A stretch of DNA of 57,717 nucleotides, from contig JAFZIJ010000204.1 of assembly GCA_017554445.1 (NCBI GenBank), positions 1 to 57,717 of the forward strand, read 5' to 3'. Made by a program: the position numbers and the translations under genes. How positions within the stretch are numbered: the first letter of the stretch is position 1; every line of letters begins with the position of its first letter. The notes beneath the pieces are model-generated. The model worked only from the letters and a program-made list of their open reading frames with translations. It did no database searches and was not told where the DNA came from. This DNA is from Victivallales bacterium (GTDB lineage: Bacteria > Verrucomicrobiota > Lentisphaeria > Oligosphaerales > Oligosphaeraceae). Below are positions 45,234 to 56,000 of the stretch, piece by piece.

Positions 45234-45380
45234 GGTGTGCTTTCTGTTTGGCTTGGGGCATGGTCTGAAAAAAAGTTCAAATTATAGCTTAACATAGTTT
45301 AAAAAATAATCCATTACATTAAGTTAATAAAGTTGAAGAGAATTAAAGTTTTTTATCAGAAAAAGCCGCAAAGGAGCGTT
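45234..45380. promoter_or_regulatory. Divergent promoter region of the heparinase operon and nitrilase gene
   Basis: An AT-rich gap with TATAAT on the minus strand (about 45283-45288, within CTATAATTTG). Both operons are likely driven from here and may share a regulator; no regulator gene is adjacent. Confidence 0.4.
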
Positions 45381-46601
45381 ATGAACTGGAATCATTTCAG
45401 CCCGTCCCATGTCGTTCAACCTGTGTTTGAAAATGAAAGCGGTGACTTGTCCATTGAATTGACGGATGCCGCAAGTGTCGGCCATTGGGAATGTTCCGTT
45501 CCTGTCAAGGCGGGTGTGACATACCGTTTCACCGCCGTGGCGGACGTTCCCGCGAAGTCGTTCAACAACGCGACGATGCTCGTGACATGGTGCAAAACGG
45601 AAGATTGCTCGAAGATGATCCAACGGGACTACATCGGCTTTCAGGATAAAACAGATGTGCTGCGCTGTTTTGATGAGACATTTAAGGCTCCTGAAGACAG
45701 CAACTTCGCCGTCTTGTGGTGCGTTCACAAATGGCAGAAGGGCAAGGCGGTTTTCCGCAACATCCGCATGGAAGAAGTCGCGGAGATTCCGCCGCGGTGT
45801 GTTCGTTTGGCGACGGTTAACATCTATCCGAAGACGGAACGGACATTCGCCGCGAATCTCGCCATCATGGAGGACGCGTTGAAGAAAGTCTGCGAAGAGA
45901 AGCCGAATCTGGATTTGATTGTCACGCCGGAATGCCATACGGACCGCATGGTTGATTTACCAATCGTCGAACGCTCCGAACCGATTCCGGGCGGCATGAC
46001 GTTTGAGTTGTGCAAACGCTATGCTGTTCAGTACCATGTGAATATATTGGCCAACATCCATGAATTGACGCCTGAAGGCCATGTCCACAACACGGCCTTT
46101 GTCGTGGATCGTCAGGGAAAACTGGCGGGAAAATACCGCAAGGTCCATTTGACGGTTTCGGAGCAGATGCTGGGCGTGATTGCAGGCGAGGAGTTCAATG
46201 TCATTGATTTGGATTTTGGACGGCTCGGCATCGCCGTCTGTTGGGACAATTGGTTTTCGGAAAGTGCACGGGCCTTGCGGCTGAATGGTGCGGAACTCTT
46301 GGTGTTTCCGCTGGCGGGCGACGGAAAGGAATCGCATTGGTCGAAGACGTGGTCCACTCGATGCATCGACAATGGTATACCGATGGTGGTATGCGTCGGC
46401 GATCCGAAATGTCCGTCGGCGATTGTCGATCGTGACGGTGAATGGCTGTCGAGCACGATGGAGCAGGGCGGCTATGCGTTCGCGGAGATTGATTTGAACG
46501 AACGGAAGCGGAGCTGGTGGTTGTCCGTCGGCCCCGCTGACGGTGATCCATATCAACTGTATCTGGCGGAGCGTCGCCAAATCGCTTATCCGCAGAAGTG
46601 A
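45381..46601 (+). CDS. Carbon-nitrogen hydrolase with N-terminal beta domain
   Basis: 406 residues. The C-terminal 270 residues are a nitrilase-superfamily amidase with the catalytic triad Glu (TPECH), Lys (KYRKVHL) and Cys (AVCWDNWFSE). The first 120 residues form an extra domain with beta pattern (WECSVPVKAGVTYRFTAVAD) like a carbohydrate-binding jelly-roll. AAGGAG just before 45381 fixes the start; the frame extends to 45333. No signal peptide. Possibly an amidase acting on sugar-linked amides such as N-acyl groups. Confidence 0.87.
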   Translation: MNWNHFSPSHVVQPVFENESGDLSIELTDAASVGHWECSVPVKAGVTYRFTAVADVPAKSFNNATMLVTWCKTEDCSKMIQRDYIGFQDKTDVLRCFDETFKAPEDSNFAVLWCVHKWQKGKAVFRNIRMEEVAEIPPRCVRLATVNIYPKTERTFAANLAIMEDALKKVCEEKPNLDLIVTPECHTDRMVDLPIVERSEPIPGGMTFELCKRYAVQYHVNILANIHELTPEGHVHNTAFVVDRQGKLAGKYRKVHLTVSEQMLGVIAGEEFNVIDLDFGRLGIAVCWDNWFSESARALRLNGAELLVFPLAGDGKESHWSKTWSTRCIDNGIPMVVCVGDPKCPSAIVDRDGEWLSSTMEQGGYAFAEIDLNERKRSWWLSVGPADGDPYQLYLAERRQIAYPQK

Positions 46602-46649
46602 TATCCACAATAACAGAGTGTGCGATATATATTTAAGGAGGAAAGAACG

Positions 46650-47057
46650 ATGAATGAATCAACCCGTGTTGTCAAACTATTGCTTCTTGCGATTGTCGGA
46701 TTGCTTTTCTGCGCCTATTGCGTTATGACTTTGTTCAATATTGAAACGGGTCAGAATCATGAAGTGGTGAAACATTACGGCGATGTACTGGAGAAATCGG
46801 AGGAGGTCAAGGCAGCTTTGGGCGCACAAGGGGTCAAGGAATACATTATCTTCAATGGACGTCGTCTGGCCAGCCATCATATCCAATTTGTGACGGATCA
46901 TCCTGTCGCCGATCAAGATGCCATTCGAAAACTATGTAAAGAGTATCTTCAGGCTCACGTGGAAAAGTATGAGAGGACTCTTTTCACTTTTGAGGTGAAC
47001 GTGGAGAAACTTCATATGAATGAAATTCGTCAGAGTACTGAATCAAGTGGAAAATGA
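46650..47057 (+). CDS. Small single-TM protein of unknown function
   Basis: 135 residues. TM segment at about 9-31 (LLLLAIVGLLFCAYCVMTLFN), then a roughly 100-residue soluble part with no known domain. A very strong AAGGAGG site lies before ATG 46650; the frame is open from 46620. A terminator follows directly. Confidence 0.7.
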   Translation: MNESTRVVKLLLLAIVGLLFCAYCVMTLFNIETGQNHEVVKHYGDVLEKSEEVKAALGAQGVKEYIIFNGRRLASHHIQFVTDHPVADQDAIRKLCKEYLQAHVEKYERTLFTFEVNVEKLHMNEIRQSTESSGK

Positions 47058-47079
47058 TTTTGTTTGAGAAAATACCATG

Positions 47080-47108
47080 ACTTTTTCCAGCCAATGGCTG
47101 GAAAAAGT
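47080..47108 (+). terminator. Intrinsic terminator
   Basis: ACTTTTTCCAGCC (47080-47092) pairs perfectly with GGCTGGAAAAAGT (47096-47108), loop AAT, followed by TT. It works in either direction by its A/T flanks and lies 22 bases after the small TM gene. Confidence 0.85.
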
Positions 47109-47172
47109 TTGTTGCTTATTTATGGAAAAACTTTCAATGAATTAGGCTGATGGTTAATTATAAGGAAAGAAA

Positions 47173-49968
47173 ATGAAACAATGCTTCCCATTTTTAGGTG
47201 CGATGCTGACCGTTTTGACGACATTTGCCGCCGCACCAAATATTCCTGAATTGAAGGATTTCAGGGCACCAGTCGTGGAGCCACGTGAATGCGTGAAAGG
47301 CTTCCTATGGCTTGAGGCGGAATCGTTTGCGGATTACGGTGAGTGGAAACTGGACACACAGTTTACCCATAAGATGGGTTCCGCCTATCTGATCGCAGCG
47401 GGTGTCGGCAAGCCGATCAAATCCGCTCAAACTGTCATTCGCATTCCAACTGCTGGTGTATGGCATGTGTGGGTACGGACGAAAGATTGGTTGCCTGAAT
47501 TTTCGCCTGGACGTTTCGCCGTTCGTGTAAATGGCGTCAGTAAAGCCGTTAATGGCATGTTGAATGCGGACGGATGGCGTTGGGAAAAGGGCGGTGATTT
47601 CGATTTGCCTATGGGCGAAGCGACGGTTGAATTGGAAGATCTTTCTGGAGCTTTTGCGCGATGCGATGCATTGCTGTTCACGATGGACAGCGGTTTCAAG
47701 CCGTCGAATGATTTGGCAGATGTGCAGACGGATCGGTTAAAATATACTGGTGGTGATGGAACGCCCGTCGATGGCGGCAGTTACGATGTAGTCGTCGTTG
47801 GCGCAGGGCCTGGCGGCATGGGAGCGGCTCTTTCCGCTGCTCGTACAGGTGCTAAAACGGCGTTGGTTCATGACCGCCCTGTTTTAGGCGGCAATTCGAG
47901 CTGTGAATTAGGCGTTGGCACGGATGGCGCGGCGGGATCGCATCCGAACGGTAAGCGGAATTCACGCGAATCAGGCCTTTGCGAGGAGGCGAATCTCCTT
48001 CGCGCCCAAGCAAATCCGAAAACTATGAGCGCCGCCTACCGTCTGATGGCGGAACGTGAACCGAATCTGAAAGTCTTTCCGAATGAACGTGTTCTGACGG
48101 TGGAGAAAAATGGTGATGCCATCGCGGCTGTTGTCTCTCGTAATACATTGACGGGACGTCAGATGCGTTTTAAGGCGAAGATTTTCATCGACTGCACAGG
48201 CGATGGCTGGGTCGGCTATTTCGCCGATGCGGAGTATATGTTCGGTCGTGAAGCCCAGAGCGATTACAACGAAGCTCAGGCTCCTGAAAAACGTGATGAT
48301 TTGACGATGAGCGGCTGCCTCATGGGCGGTTGCGTGGGCTATCGTTATGAAATGCGAAAGGACGCTGTCCCATACGAAACGCCAGTTTGGGCGCATGTTC
48401 TGCCGGAAGGATTTACGCGAAAAGTCCAAAGCGTTTCGCCCGCTTGGTGGTTGGAACACAGCGGTCGTTTCGACGATACGGCCGATCCCGAACGGGCCCG
48501 CGACGAATTGATTCGCATTTCATTCGCCTACTGGGGCTGGCTGAAGAATGAATGGTCGGGCAAGGCGGATGCGCTAAATGCTGAATTGACGTGGGTTCCG
48601 TATATGAACGCCCGCCGCGAAGGTTTCCGTTTGAAAGGCGATTATGTGCTGACGGCGAACGACGCGTTGGAAGGGCGGATGTTCCCGGACCGTATCTCCT
48701 ACGGCGGTTGGCCGCTGGACACGCATGACCCGTTGGGCATGGAGAATCCGAACGGCAACGGCTATTGGCATTCCCATCCCGGCGTGCCTGAATATTCCAT
48801 CCCGTATCGCGTGTTGTATTCCCATAATATCACGAATCTTATGTTTGCGGGACGCTGCCAGAGCGTGACGCATATCGCCTTGGGCAGCACTCGTGTGGAG
48901 GCGACGATTTTCACGCTCGGACAGGCGGCGGGCACGGCTGCCGCCATGGCCATCGCCAAAGGTTTGACGCCAAGGGAGTTCGGTCAAAAACACATCATCG
49001 AATTGCAACAGCAGTTGTTGAAAGACGATCAGTTCATCCCGCAACTGCGCAATGAAGATCCGTTGGATTTGGCGCGAAAGGCGCGGGTGACGGCGACAAG
49101 TTCCATGAATGTCGTGACTTATGACCGAAATGAGTCTGGTCTTCGAGCCAAACAGAATGTCACAAGGCATGTTCTGAATATGAAACGTGCGACATGCTTT
49201 GCGCGATGGGACGTCGAAAATCTTGACGGGATAGAATGCCTGTTGGAGTCGAAATTGACAGAACCTGTTGAATTGACGGCGATTATCTATGAAACCGACA
49301 ATCCGTCTGCAGGGCCGGATGGCGCTGATCTGTTGGCGACCGTGAAGGGAACCGTCCCGCCAAAAGCGGAAAGTTTCGTGTTGTTCGCTCCAGAGAAGCC
49401 GTTGAAACTGACGAAATCGCACGTCTGGATTGTCCTGCCGCCGCAGGACGATGTGTATTGGCTGTTGCGTGACAAAGCGACGGATTCGAAAGGCGGTCGC
49501 GCATGGCAAGGTTGGAAATTCGTTCAGTCGCAACAATATGCGATTGTCACGCGGCCGCCGTTGCATCATGCGTTGGACACCAAGCCCGAACAAGTCATCG
49601 ACGGCGTGTCACGCCCAGTCGATGAATGCATCCATGGCTGGATTTCGTCTCCCGATGAAAAGCTTCCGCAGTCATTATTGCTTGATTTTGAGGAACTTGT
49701 GTCGGCGAAGGAAATTCGTTTGACGTTTGATACGGATTTGACGCCGTCGCGTGTGTATCTTGCTCCCATGCCGCGACAGTTAGTGAAATCATACATCGTG
49801 GAAGGATATGATGGAAAGTCGTGGAAAACGCTTGCGGAAGAGACGGAGAACAAGTTGCGTCTGCGTGTTCATCCCTTTGAGAAGCAGATGGTTAAATCCA
49901 TCCGTGTGATGGTGCGGGAGACTTGGGGCGATGCCTCTGCGAGAATATTTGAAGTGCGGTTGTATTAA
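47173..49968 (+). CDS. Secreted FAD-dependent oxidoreductase with flanking beta domains
   Basis: 931 residues with signal peptide (FPFLGAMLTVLTTFAAA). Residues about 20-190 form a carbohydrate-binding-like beta domain (EAESFADYG, GVWHVWVRT). The FAD domain begins with VVVGAGPGGMGAALSAA and has VLGGNSSCELGVG and IDCTGDGWVGYFA, as in the FAD_oxidored family, whose members occur with polysaccharide genes in Lentisphaerota and Planctomycetes. The last 140 residues resemble a discoidin-type domain (SLLLDFEELVSAKEIRLTFD). AAGGAAAG precedes the ATG. Its likely role is oxidation of extracytoplasmic glycans; cofactor loading would need Tat or folding outside. Confidence 0.87.
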   Translation: MKQCFPFLGAMLTVLTTFAAAPNIPELKDFRAPVVEPRECVKGFLWLEAESFADYGEWKLDTQFTHKMGSAYLIAAGVGKPIKSAQTVIRIPTAGVWHVWVRTKDWLPEFSPGRFAVRVNGVSKAVNGMLNADGWRWEKGGDFDLPMGEATVELEDLSGAFARCDALLFTMDSGFKPSNDLADVQTDRLKYTGGDGTPVDGGSYDVVVVGAGPGGMGAALSAARTGAKTALVHDRPVLGGNSSCELGVGTDGAAGSHPNGKRNSRESGLCEEANLLRAQANPKTMSAAYRLMAEREPNLKVFPNERVLTVEKNGDAIAAVVSRNTLTGRQMRFKAKIFIDCTGDGWVGYFADAEYMFGREAQSDYNEAQAPEKRDDLTMSGCLMGGCVGYRYEMRKDAVPYETPVWAHVLPEGFTRKVQSVSPAWWLEHSGRFDDTADPERARDELIRISFAYWGWLKNEWSGKADALNAELTWVPYMNARREGFRLKGDYVLTANDALEGRMFPDRISYGGWPLDTHDPLGMENPNGNGYWHSHPGVPEYSIPYRVLYSHNITNLMFAGRCQSVTHIALGSTRVEATIFTLGQAAGTAAAMAIAKGLTPREFGQKHIIELQQQLLKDDQFIPQLRNEDPLDLARKARVTATSSMNVVTYDRNESGLRAKQNVTRHVLNMKRATCFARWDVENLDGIECLLESKLTEPVELTAIIYETDNPSAGPDGADLLATVKGTVPPKAESFVLFAPEKPLKLTKSHVWIVLPPQDDVYWLLRDKATDSKGGRAWQGWKFVQSQQYAIVTRPPLHHALDTKPEQVIDGVSRPVDECIHGWISSPDEKLPQSLLLDFEELVSAKEIRLTFDTDLTPSRVYLAPMPRQLVKSYIVEGYDGKSWKTLAEETENKLRLRVHPFEKQMVKSIRVMVRETWGDASARIFEVRLY

Positions 49969-49994
49969 TTACAAAATAATAAAGGAGTAAAAGC

Positions 49995-52829
49995 ATGAAA
50001 AAGTGTCTTTGGGCGTTGATTGGCTTGCTTGGCATGACGGCGATCGGGCAGGAAAACATTGTGAAGAATGCTGATTGGAAGGAGATAGGGGCGAATGGCG
50101 CTCCCGTCGGCTGGGATGTGCGGCCAGAAGTCGTGGCGGAGCATGGCGGTGACGGCGGGGCTGATTTCACGTTGTCGGGAAAGGATGGCAAGGAGGCCAT
50201 CGTCACGTATCCCATCAAAATCGAGCCGAATGTCCCCTATGTTTTTTCGTATGAAATGAAATGCGCGGAAGAGGCGATGGTACAGAACTATCTGGAATGG
50301 CATTGGCCTGAAAACGGCGCGGAAGTTTACCGTAGCACGGGAGCGGCCAAATTCCATGCGACGAAGGACTGGAAGACCTACAAGGCGTCGTTCAGTTATC
50401 CGACGGACACGACGGGTGGCTATATCGCCCTGCGTTCGACGAATGGCGCGAAAATCCAGTTCCGCAATCTCGTCGTGCGCAAGGCGCGTCTGCGCCGTGA
50501 CGAAGGGACAGGCGGCCAGTGGAATCTGGAAAACGTCGATTCGTTCACGGATGACAGCGTCATCGTCAAAGGCGGCAAATCGGCCGTGCTGTACGGCATT
50601 CCAGTCAAGGAAGGCATGACCTATCGTCTTTCCTATGACGCCATCGGCATTGGCGAAGTGGATCCCGCGTTTCCGTTCCATGAGATTTCGACGCACATTG
50701 AGCCTCGTGTGCAAGGCGCTTTCGCTTTCAATGACGTGGCCAATTCCACGCAACGGAAGTTCCAGAAGTTCACAGTTCCTGCAAGCAGCGGCGTCACAAG
50801 CGTTTCTGTCACGTTTGGAGCGAAGACGAAAGCCGCCATCGGCTTCAGCAATTTCAAACTGGAAACAGTCGTGCCCGATCCACGTGACGCATGGCGTCTG
50901 GAAGTCGTGGAACCTTTCTATCGCAACACGTTGTATTCGTCCAACCTGCCGGAGAAAATCCGTTTCCGCGTCCATACGGACGGGACGCCGGATTGGATTC
51001 GTTATTCGTTCAATGGCGTGACGCATACGATTCCTAAAACAGGCGATGTCCATATTCCTCTGGCAAAGGACATGTCTGATGGTAAGTATCTGTTGTCTTG
51101 TGACTTGCTGGATAAGGACGGCAAAGTACTAAAGCATTTTGAAGAGACGATTTTGAAAGTTCCGTCGGCTCCTATCGAAATCATCGGCCAGCCCAATCGT
51201 TATTTCACCATCAACGGCAAGCCGTTCTTCCCGATTGTGCAGTGGAACATCCGTTCGCATGACGACGATTTCCTCTATTATGCGGCACGTCACGGCGTCA
51301 ATTGCTGCTTCATGGGGCTCGGCTTGGACGAAGAAGCAAATATCCGCAAACTAGACCAACTGAACAAGTTCGGTATCAAGGCAATCGTGCCGATGGGCTA
51401 TGCGGAAGCCAGCCCCGCGATGCAGGACGCATTCCGCAAACGTCTGGAGGAACGGTTGACGCCCGCCATTCGCCGCCATCCTGCGTTGTTTGGTTATTTC
51501 ATGGTCGATGAACCGTTGTGGGGCGGCAAATCGTATGGGATGTTGCAGGCAAGTTATGAGACGTATCGCGAAGTCGATCCATATCATCCTGTGTGGATCA
51601 ACGCCGCGCCGCGCAACGAAGTGGAGGATTTGCGGCCTTACGGCGAAGCCTGCGATATTTGGGGATGCGATATTTATCCGATTCCGTCGCCGAACAGTCA
51701 TTCTGGCATAGAGGACAAGACGATGACATCCGTCGGTAAATACTGCCTGCGGATGGATGACACGACATGGAATCGCAAGCCAATCTGGATGGCTCTTCAA
51801 GGCTTCGGTTGGGGCGAAAATCCCGAAAACGGCCCGAATGGACGGGCGAAGGTCCATCCGTCGTTGCATGAAATGCGATTCATGGCGTTCGACGCGATGC
51901 TCAACGCCTGCACAGGATATGGCTTGTGGGGCACGAATTTCGTGAAAAGCGTCGATTTTATGGAGACGATCTACAAGACGACGGAGGAAGTGCATCGCTT
52001 CTCCGGTGTGACGATGAACGGCAAGCCGTTGCCGTCGCCAAAAGCGTCTGATGCGGCTATTCGCGTTAACGTGTTGGAAGTGAACGGTCAGCGTTATGCC
52101 TTCATCATGAATGTGACGGACAAGCCGGTGAAAGGCGCAACGGAGCTTGGCAACGGCGCATGGCGTGAAATCACGGCTAGCGAAGGGCAGGGCGTCATTG
52201 GCGAGAATGGCGTGGCATCCGTCAATTTGAAGCCGTATGGCTTCGTCATCTGCGGAACGGCTGAACTGCCGTCGCCAATCATGCCGTTGACTCCTGCGAA
52301 TGAAGAACTTGAAAAGGATGGCAGCCCTGTCAAACGCGTCATCGAAGCGTATCTCTTCAAGCTTGAGAATACAAATTACTTCAAGACGAAGGCCAGCTGG
52401 ATATGGAGCGGAGATGTCGTGAATCAGGCCGGCAGCACATGCTTCGTCGCGAAAGAATTTACGGCGAAGGCGGGGCAGAAAGTCGTGCTGAAAGTCGCTG
52501 TCGATGATTTATCGACCGTCTATCTGAATGGACGCCTGATTGGCAAGACGCAGGACTGGAATATCTTGCATGAATTTGACCTCTCCAAAGAACTGCAAGA
52601 CGGACAGAATGTCCTGATGATTCGTGGTAGCGACAGCGGCGGACTGCCCTGCGGCGTTCTGGCGGAACTGCATATCGATGGGCAAGTTATGCTGAGTGGC
52701 GATGAATGGTTTGCTAAGGCGGCAACCGTGAGGGACGAGCCGCCCGCGACATTGGATGGTTTCCAGAAGGCCCATATCGTCTGTCCGTATGGCGGCGGCG
52801 CCTGGCGGGAAAATGTTTTGACAAAGTAA
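49995..52829 (+). CDS. Secreted TIM-barrel glycosidase-like protein
   Basis: 944 residues. Signal peptide (CLWALIGLLGMTAIGQ). Two N-terminal beta domains are followed by a TIM barrel from about 390 (RYFTINGKPFFPIVQWNIRS, FGYFMVDEPLWGG with acid/base-like Glu, DIWGCDIYPIP, ALQGFGWGENP). The C-terminal 180 residues look like a galactose-binding-type sandwich (STCFVAKEFTAKAGQ, VDDLSTVYLNGRLIG). AAGGAG precedes the ATG 26 bases after the FAD protein gene, so these two are one operon. Family number is not certain. Confidence 0.82.
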   Translation: MKKCLWALIGLLGMTAIGQENIVKNADWKEIGANGAPVGWDVRPEVVAEHGGDGGADFTLSGKDGKEAIVTYPIKIEPNVPYVFSYEMKCAEEAMVQNYLEWHWPENGAEVYRSTGAAKFHATKDWKTYKASFSYPTDTTGGYIALRSTNGAKIQFRNLVVRKARLRRDEGTGGQWNLENVDSFTDDSVIVKGGKSAVLYGIPVKEGMTYRLSYDAIGIGEVDPAFPFHEISTHIEPRVQGAFAFNDVANSTQRKFQKFTVPASSGVTSVSVTFGAKTKAAIGFSNFKLETVVPDPRDAWRLEVVEPFYRNTLYSSNLPEKIRFRVHTDGTPDWIRYSFNGVTHTIPKTGDVHIPLAKDMSDGKYLLSCDLLDKDGKVLKHFEETILKVPSAPIEIIGQPNRYFTINGKPFFPIVQWNIRSHDDDFLYYAARHGVNCCFMGLGLDEEANIRKLDQLNKFGIKAIVPMGYAEASPAMQDAFRKRLEERLTPAIRRHPALFGYFMVDEPLWGGKSYGMLQASYETYREVDPYHPVWINAAPRNEVEDLRPYGEACDIWGCDIYPIPSPNSHSGIEDKTMTSVGKYCLRMDDTTWNRKPIWMALQGFGWGENPENGPNGRAKVHPSLHEMRFMAFDAMLNACTGYGLWGTNFVKSVDFMETIYKTTEEVHRFSGVTMNGKPLPSPKASDAAIRVNVLEVNGQRYAFIMNVTDKPVKGATELGNGAWREITASEGQGVIGENGVASVNLKPYGFVICGTAELPSPIMPLTPANEELEKDGSPVKRVIEAYLFKLENTNYFKTKASWIWSGDVVNQAGSTCFVAKEFTAKAGQKVVLKVAVDDLSTVYLNGRLIGKTQDWNILHEFDLSKELQDGQNVLMIRGSDSGGLPCGVLAELHIDGQVMLSGDEWFAKAATVRDEPPATLDGFQKAHIVCPYGGGAWRENVLTK

Positions 52830-53065
52830 AATTCACGTTGAAAATATATTATCAATGAATGGTCTTGCCTCCCCTTTCTGGCGTGAGGCATCTCCATCTC
52901 CCGTTTGCGGTCAATTCCCTTGATTTTTCAATGACGCAAGCTATCTTATTCGGATGACAAAACACCATCCTTACTCACGTCTTGTATCTCAACTACCAAC
53001 TACTTAGCCAACAGTTGAGTTTGGGTACCACACAAGCAAAACCATCAACATTACAGGATTAAAAC

Positions 53066-56000
53066 ATGAGCGGCACGACGATCGGCAACTGGGGCAAATT
53101 CGAGAAAAATCTTTTCAAGGGGATGTCTGGCGTTCCAGACAAAGATGTGGATAAGCTCACGAAGGGCGAGAACGGAGTTCTTGCCACACGGCTCTCAGAG
53201 GTCAAAAGCGGACATATTCATGCAAGCACGGTCAAGAAGTTCTTCCTCGGCATCATTACGTTGGGCATCTACAATATCTGCCACGGCATCAGCGCCAAAA
53301 ATCAGCGCGCGACGCAGGCCGCTCTCAAGGAAGGCGTGGACAATGTGCATTGCGCATTGAGCTACCTTTCCATGATGTGCCAAAAAGCGGTACAGGAAAA
53401 AGGCGCGGGCAACAATGTCTTAAACTTCGACGAAAACTACGTCAAGACCGCGCCTGACATCCGTCCATTCACGGAGGCGGAGCGGGATTTCCTCAAAGGC
53501 ACGAAATGCCGTCTTGTGGAGAAGAATGGCGACCCCGACTTTCCTGACGGACGTTTCATCCGCACGACGATGGGCGGCGTGCAGGTTGACATCGGGCTCG
53601 TCGGCGGCCAGACCGCAAAAGTGCGTATCAAGGATGGCGACGGCAAGGGCAAGGATGCCATCGTGGTTCTGCCCTCTATAGAGGATGCCCTCTATAGGCT
53701 CGAAAAGGATATCGTCCGCGATACGGAGCTTTTCGGCGGTAACATGGTCGAGAAGATGCTGACGCGCTATGACAAGAGGCTTGAGCTTGAAAAGACGGCC
53801 AATGGCGCGGACTCCGTCGGCGTGCCGCGTCGTGAGAGCATCAAGAACCGCCAGATGGAACTGAGCCGCGACATTCTTTCCATCCGCTACGGGATGTCGG
53901 AGGAACGCCTTGCCTATCTAGACCGAGATTTGGCCAAACAACTGGCGATTCAGGCAATCAAGGAGAACATCACCAGCGGTCCTGCACTAGATGCGCATTA
54001 CGACAAAATAGTCTCCCAGCGTCACCTCGTCGGCGAGGACATGATTTCCCTCTACGACAAACTGGAGGCGGCTGGAAATATAGAGACCAAGATTCATCTG
54101 CCAGAGGCCGCTCCGCAAGTCGCAGTGGGCGAAGGGCGTCCCACGGCAGAGCAACAGGGAATCCACAATTTCGCGGCAGATCTGATTCTCGCGGAAGATA
54201 TTTCCGAATATGACAAGGATATCGGCAAGTCCGGCTATCTTGATGGCCAGCGGCTGCGGAACGTATTCGCCAAGCACCACGACACGATTGCCGCCTTGAT
54301 GACGGAGCGCGCCGCAAACAAGAACGCCGTGCCGACGGCATTGGCGAGTCTTGATCCGGCAATGCAGAAGGCGGTCGTCAACCTCCTTGACACGCTTATT
54401 GATAATCAGGCGAAAAAAGTCGCGAAAGTCGGCCGTGAAATGACTCCTGACCAGTATCTGACCCGTCTGGTCGCGGACTTTGACGCCGAGGTGGCCAAGG
54501 CACGGAAAGACGGCGAAAAGGCCAGACTGAACGAAATCGACGACTATTCGCAGAGGAGGCAGTTCAACGAGGCGGGCATAGGCTCATCGGAGGACGACGC
54601 ATTCTCCTTGAAGAAGGAATTGTCCAGGAAAAACGCCTCCGAGGACGATATATTTTTTGCGGTGGAGGATCATGAGGAAAAGGACAAGGCTTACGACTAC
54701 CGCCGTCACGGCAAGGCGAACTTCTTCGCGCAGGTCGAACTCGAATTGAACAAAAGCATCGAGGAGGCGATGAAGCAGAGCGTGCAGACGCAAGTAAAGA
54801 CGATGCTCGCAAATGTTTTCCCGCAGGAAAATCCCGATGCCATGAATTCAGCCTCCTCCCTTGACACGATTGTCGCTGACCGTGCAAGCGATCCGCAAAT
54901 GAAACTTCTGAAAGCAACTCTCAACGTGTATTTCGAAAAGATGAGTGGTCTTGACCAGCGGAACATGATGGCGCGTCTCGTCCGCCACACCGTCGCAGGT
55001 GCCGCCGACGGCATCCGTTTCGGTGAATTGCTCAAAGGCGCGGGCCCCCTTCTTCAAAAGATGATGCAGGGACTGGATCCCGATGCGTTCAAAGATCCGA
55101 ATTTCCGTCTTGCCATCGACGACATGCGCTCCAAACTTGCGCCAATTCCCGAAAAGGCTGTCAAAGCGCAGTTGGCGGATATCATTGCACGCTCCAATGG
55201 CGCGATTGAGTCCATTACCATAAAGGACGCACTGGGCGCGGCCTCGGTTGCGCAGACCTTCCTCTGTTCCATAAAATTGCAGGGCGAGGCCGAACCGCGC
55301 GAATGTGTCATCAAAATGCTGCGCCCAGATGCACACTTGCGCGCACTGCGCGAGGCGGAGGTATTCCGCGAAGTCGCCAAGGGAATCAAAGGGATGTCGC
55401 TGACCTTTGAAGGTACGCTGGCGGGGATCATGAAAGAACTTGACCTCACAATTGAGGCGAATAACGTCAAGACTGGTCTTGATGTCTATGATGCGGGAAC
55501 AGGGAAGGTGAACCAAACGTTCACCAACGTCTCCTCCATGCGGCTTAGCGAGATTCCAGGTACGGATCCGACCAAAGGACTGATGGTGCTTGAACGTGCG
55601 CCTGGCGTGCCGATGGACAAGTTCCTCAAGGACACGAACGAGTCCATCGCCACGAACAAAGTGAACGCAATCGACGGCATTGCAAACCATAGCAATGAAG
55701 ATGCCATCGTGAGCATGCTTGACGGAACGGATAAGCTTACAAATATCTACGAGGACACCCTTGCCAAGCATGACGCGCTCTCCAACCTTACGACCATCTG
55801 GATTCGCGAGGGGCTTTTCACCAAGACTGGCTTCTATCACGGTGACCTCCATGCGGGCAACATCATGGTTCCTACCGCCAACGACATCGCCCATGGCGTC
55901 CCCAACGGCGTGACCATGATTGACTTCGGCAACGCGACCAAACTAAATTCCAATGAGCAGAAGAACGTTATCCGCGTCATCGCCGGTGCGGCGGGAAATG

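Noticed and set aside
54848..55894. Minus-strand open frame of 348 codons inside the ABC1-type gene
   Set aside because: It sits opposite a domain with conserved catalytic motifs and has no ribosome site or known family.
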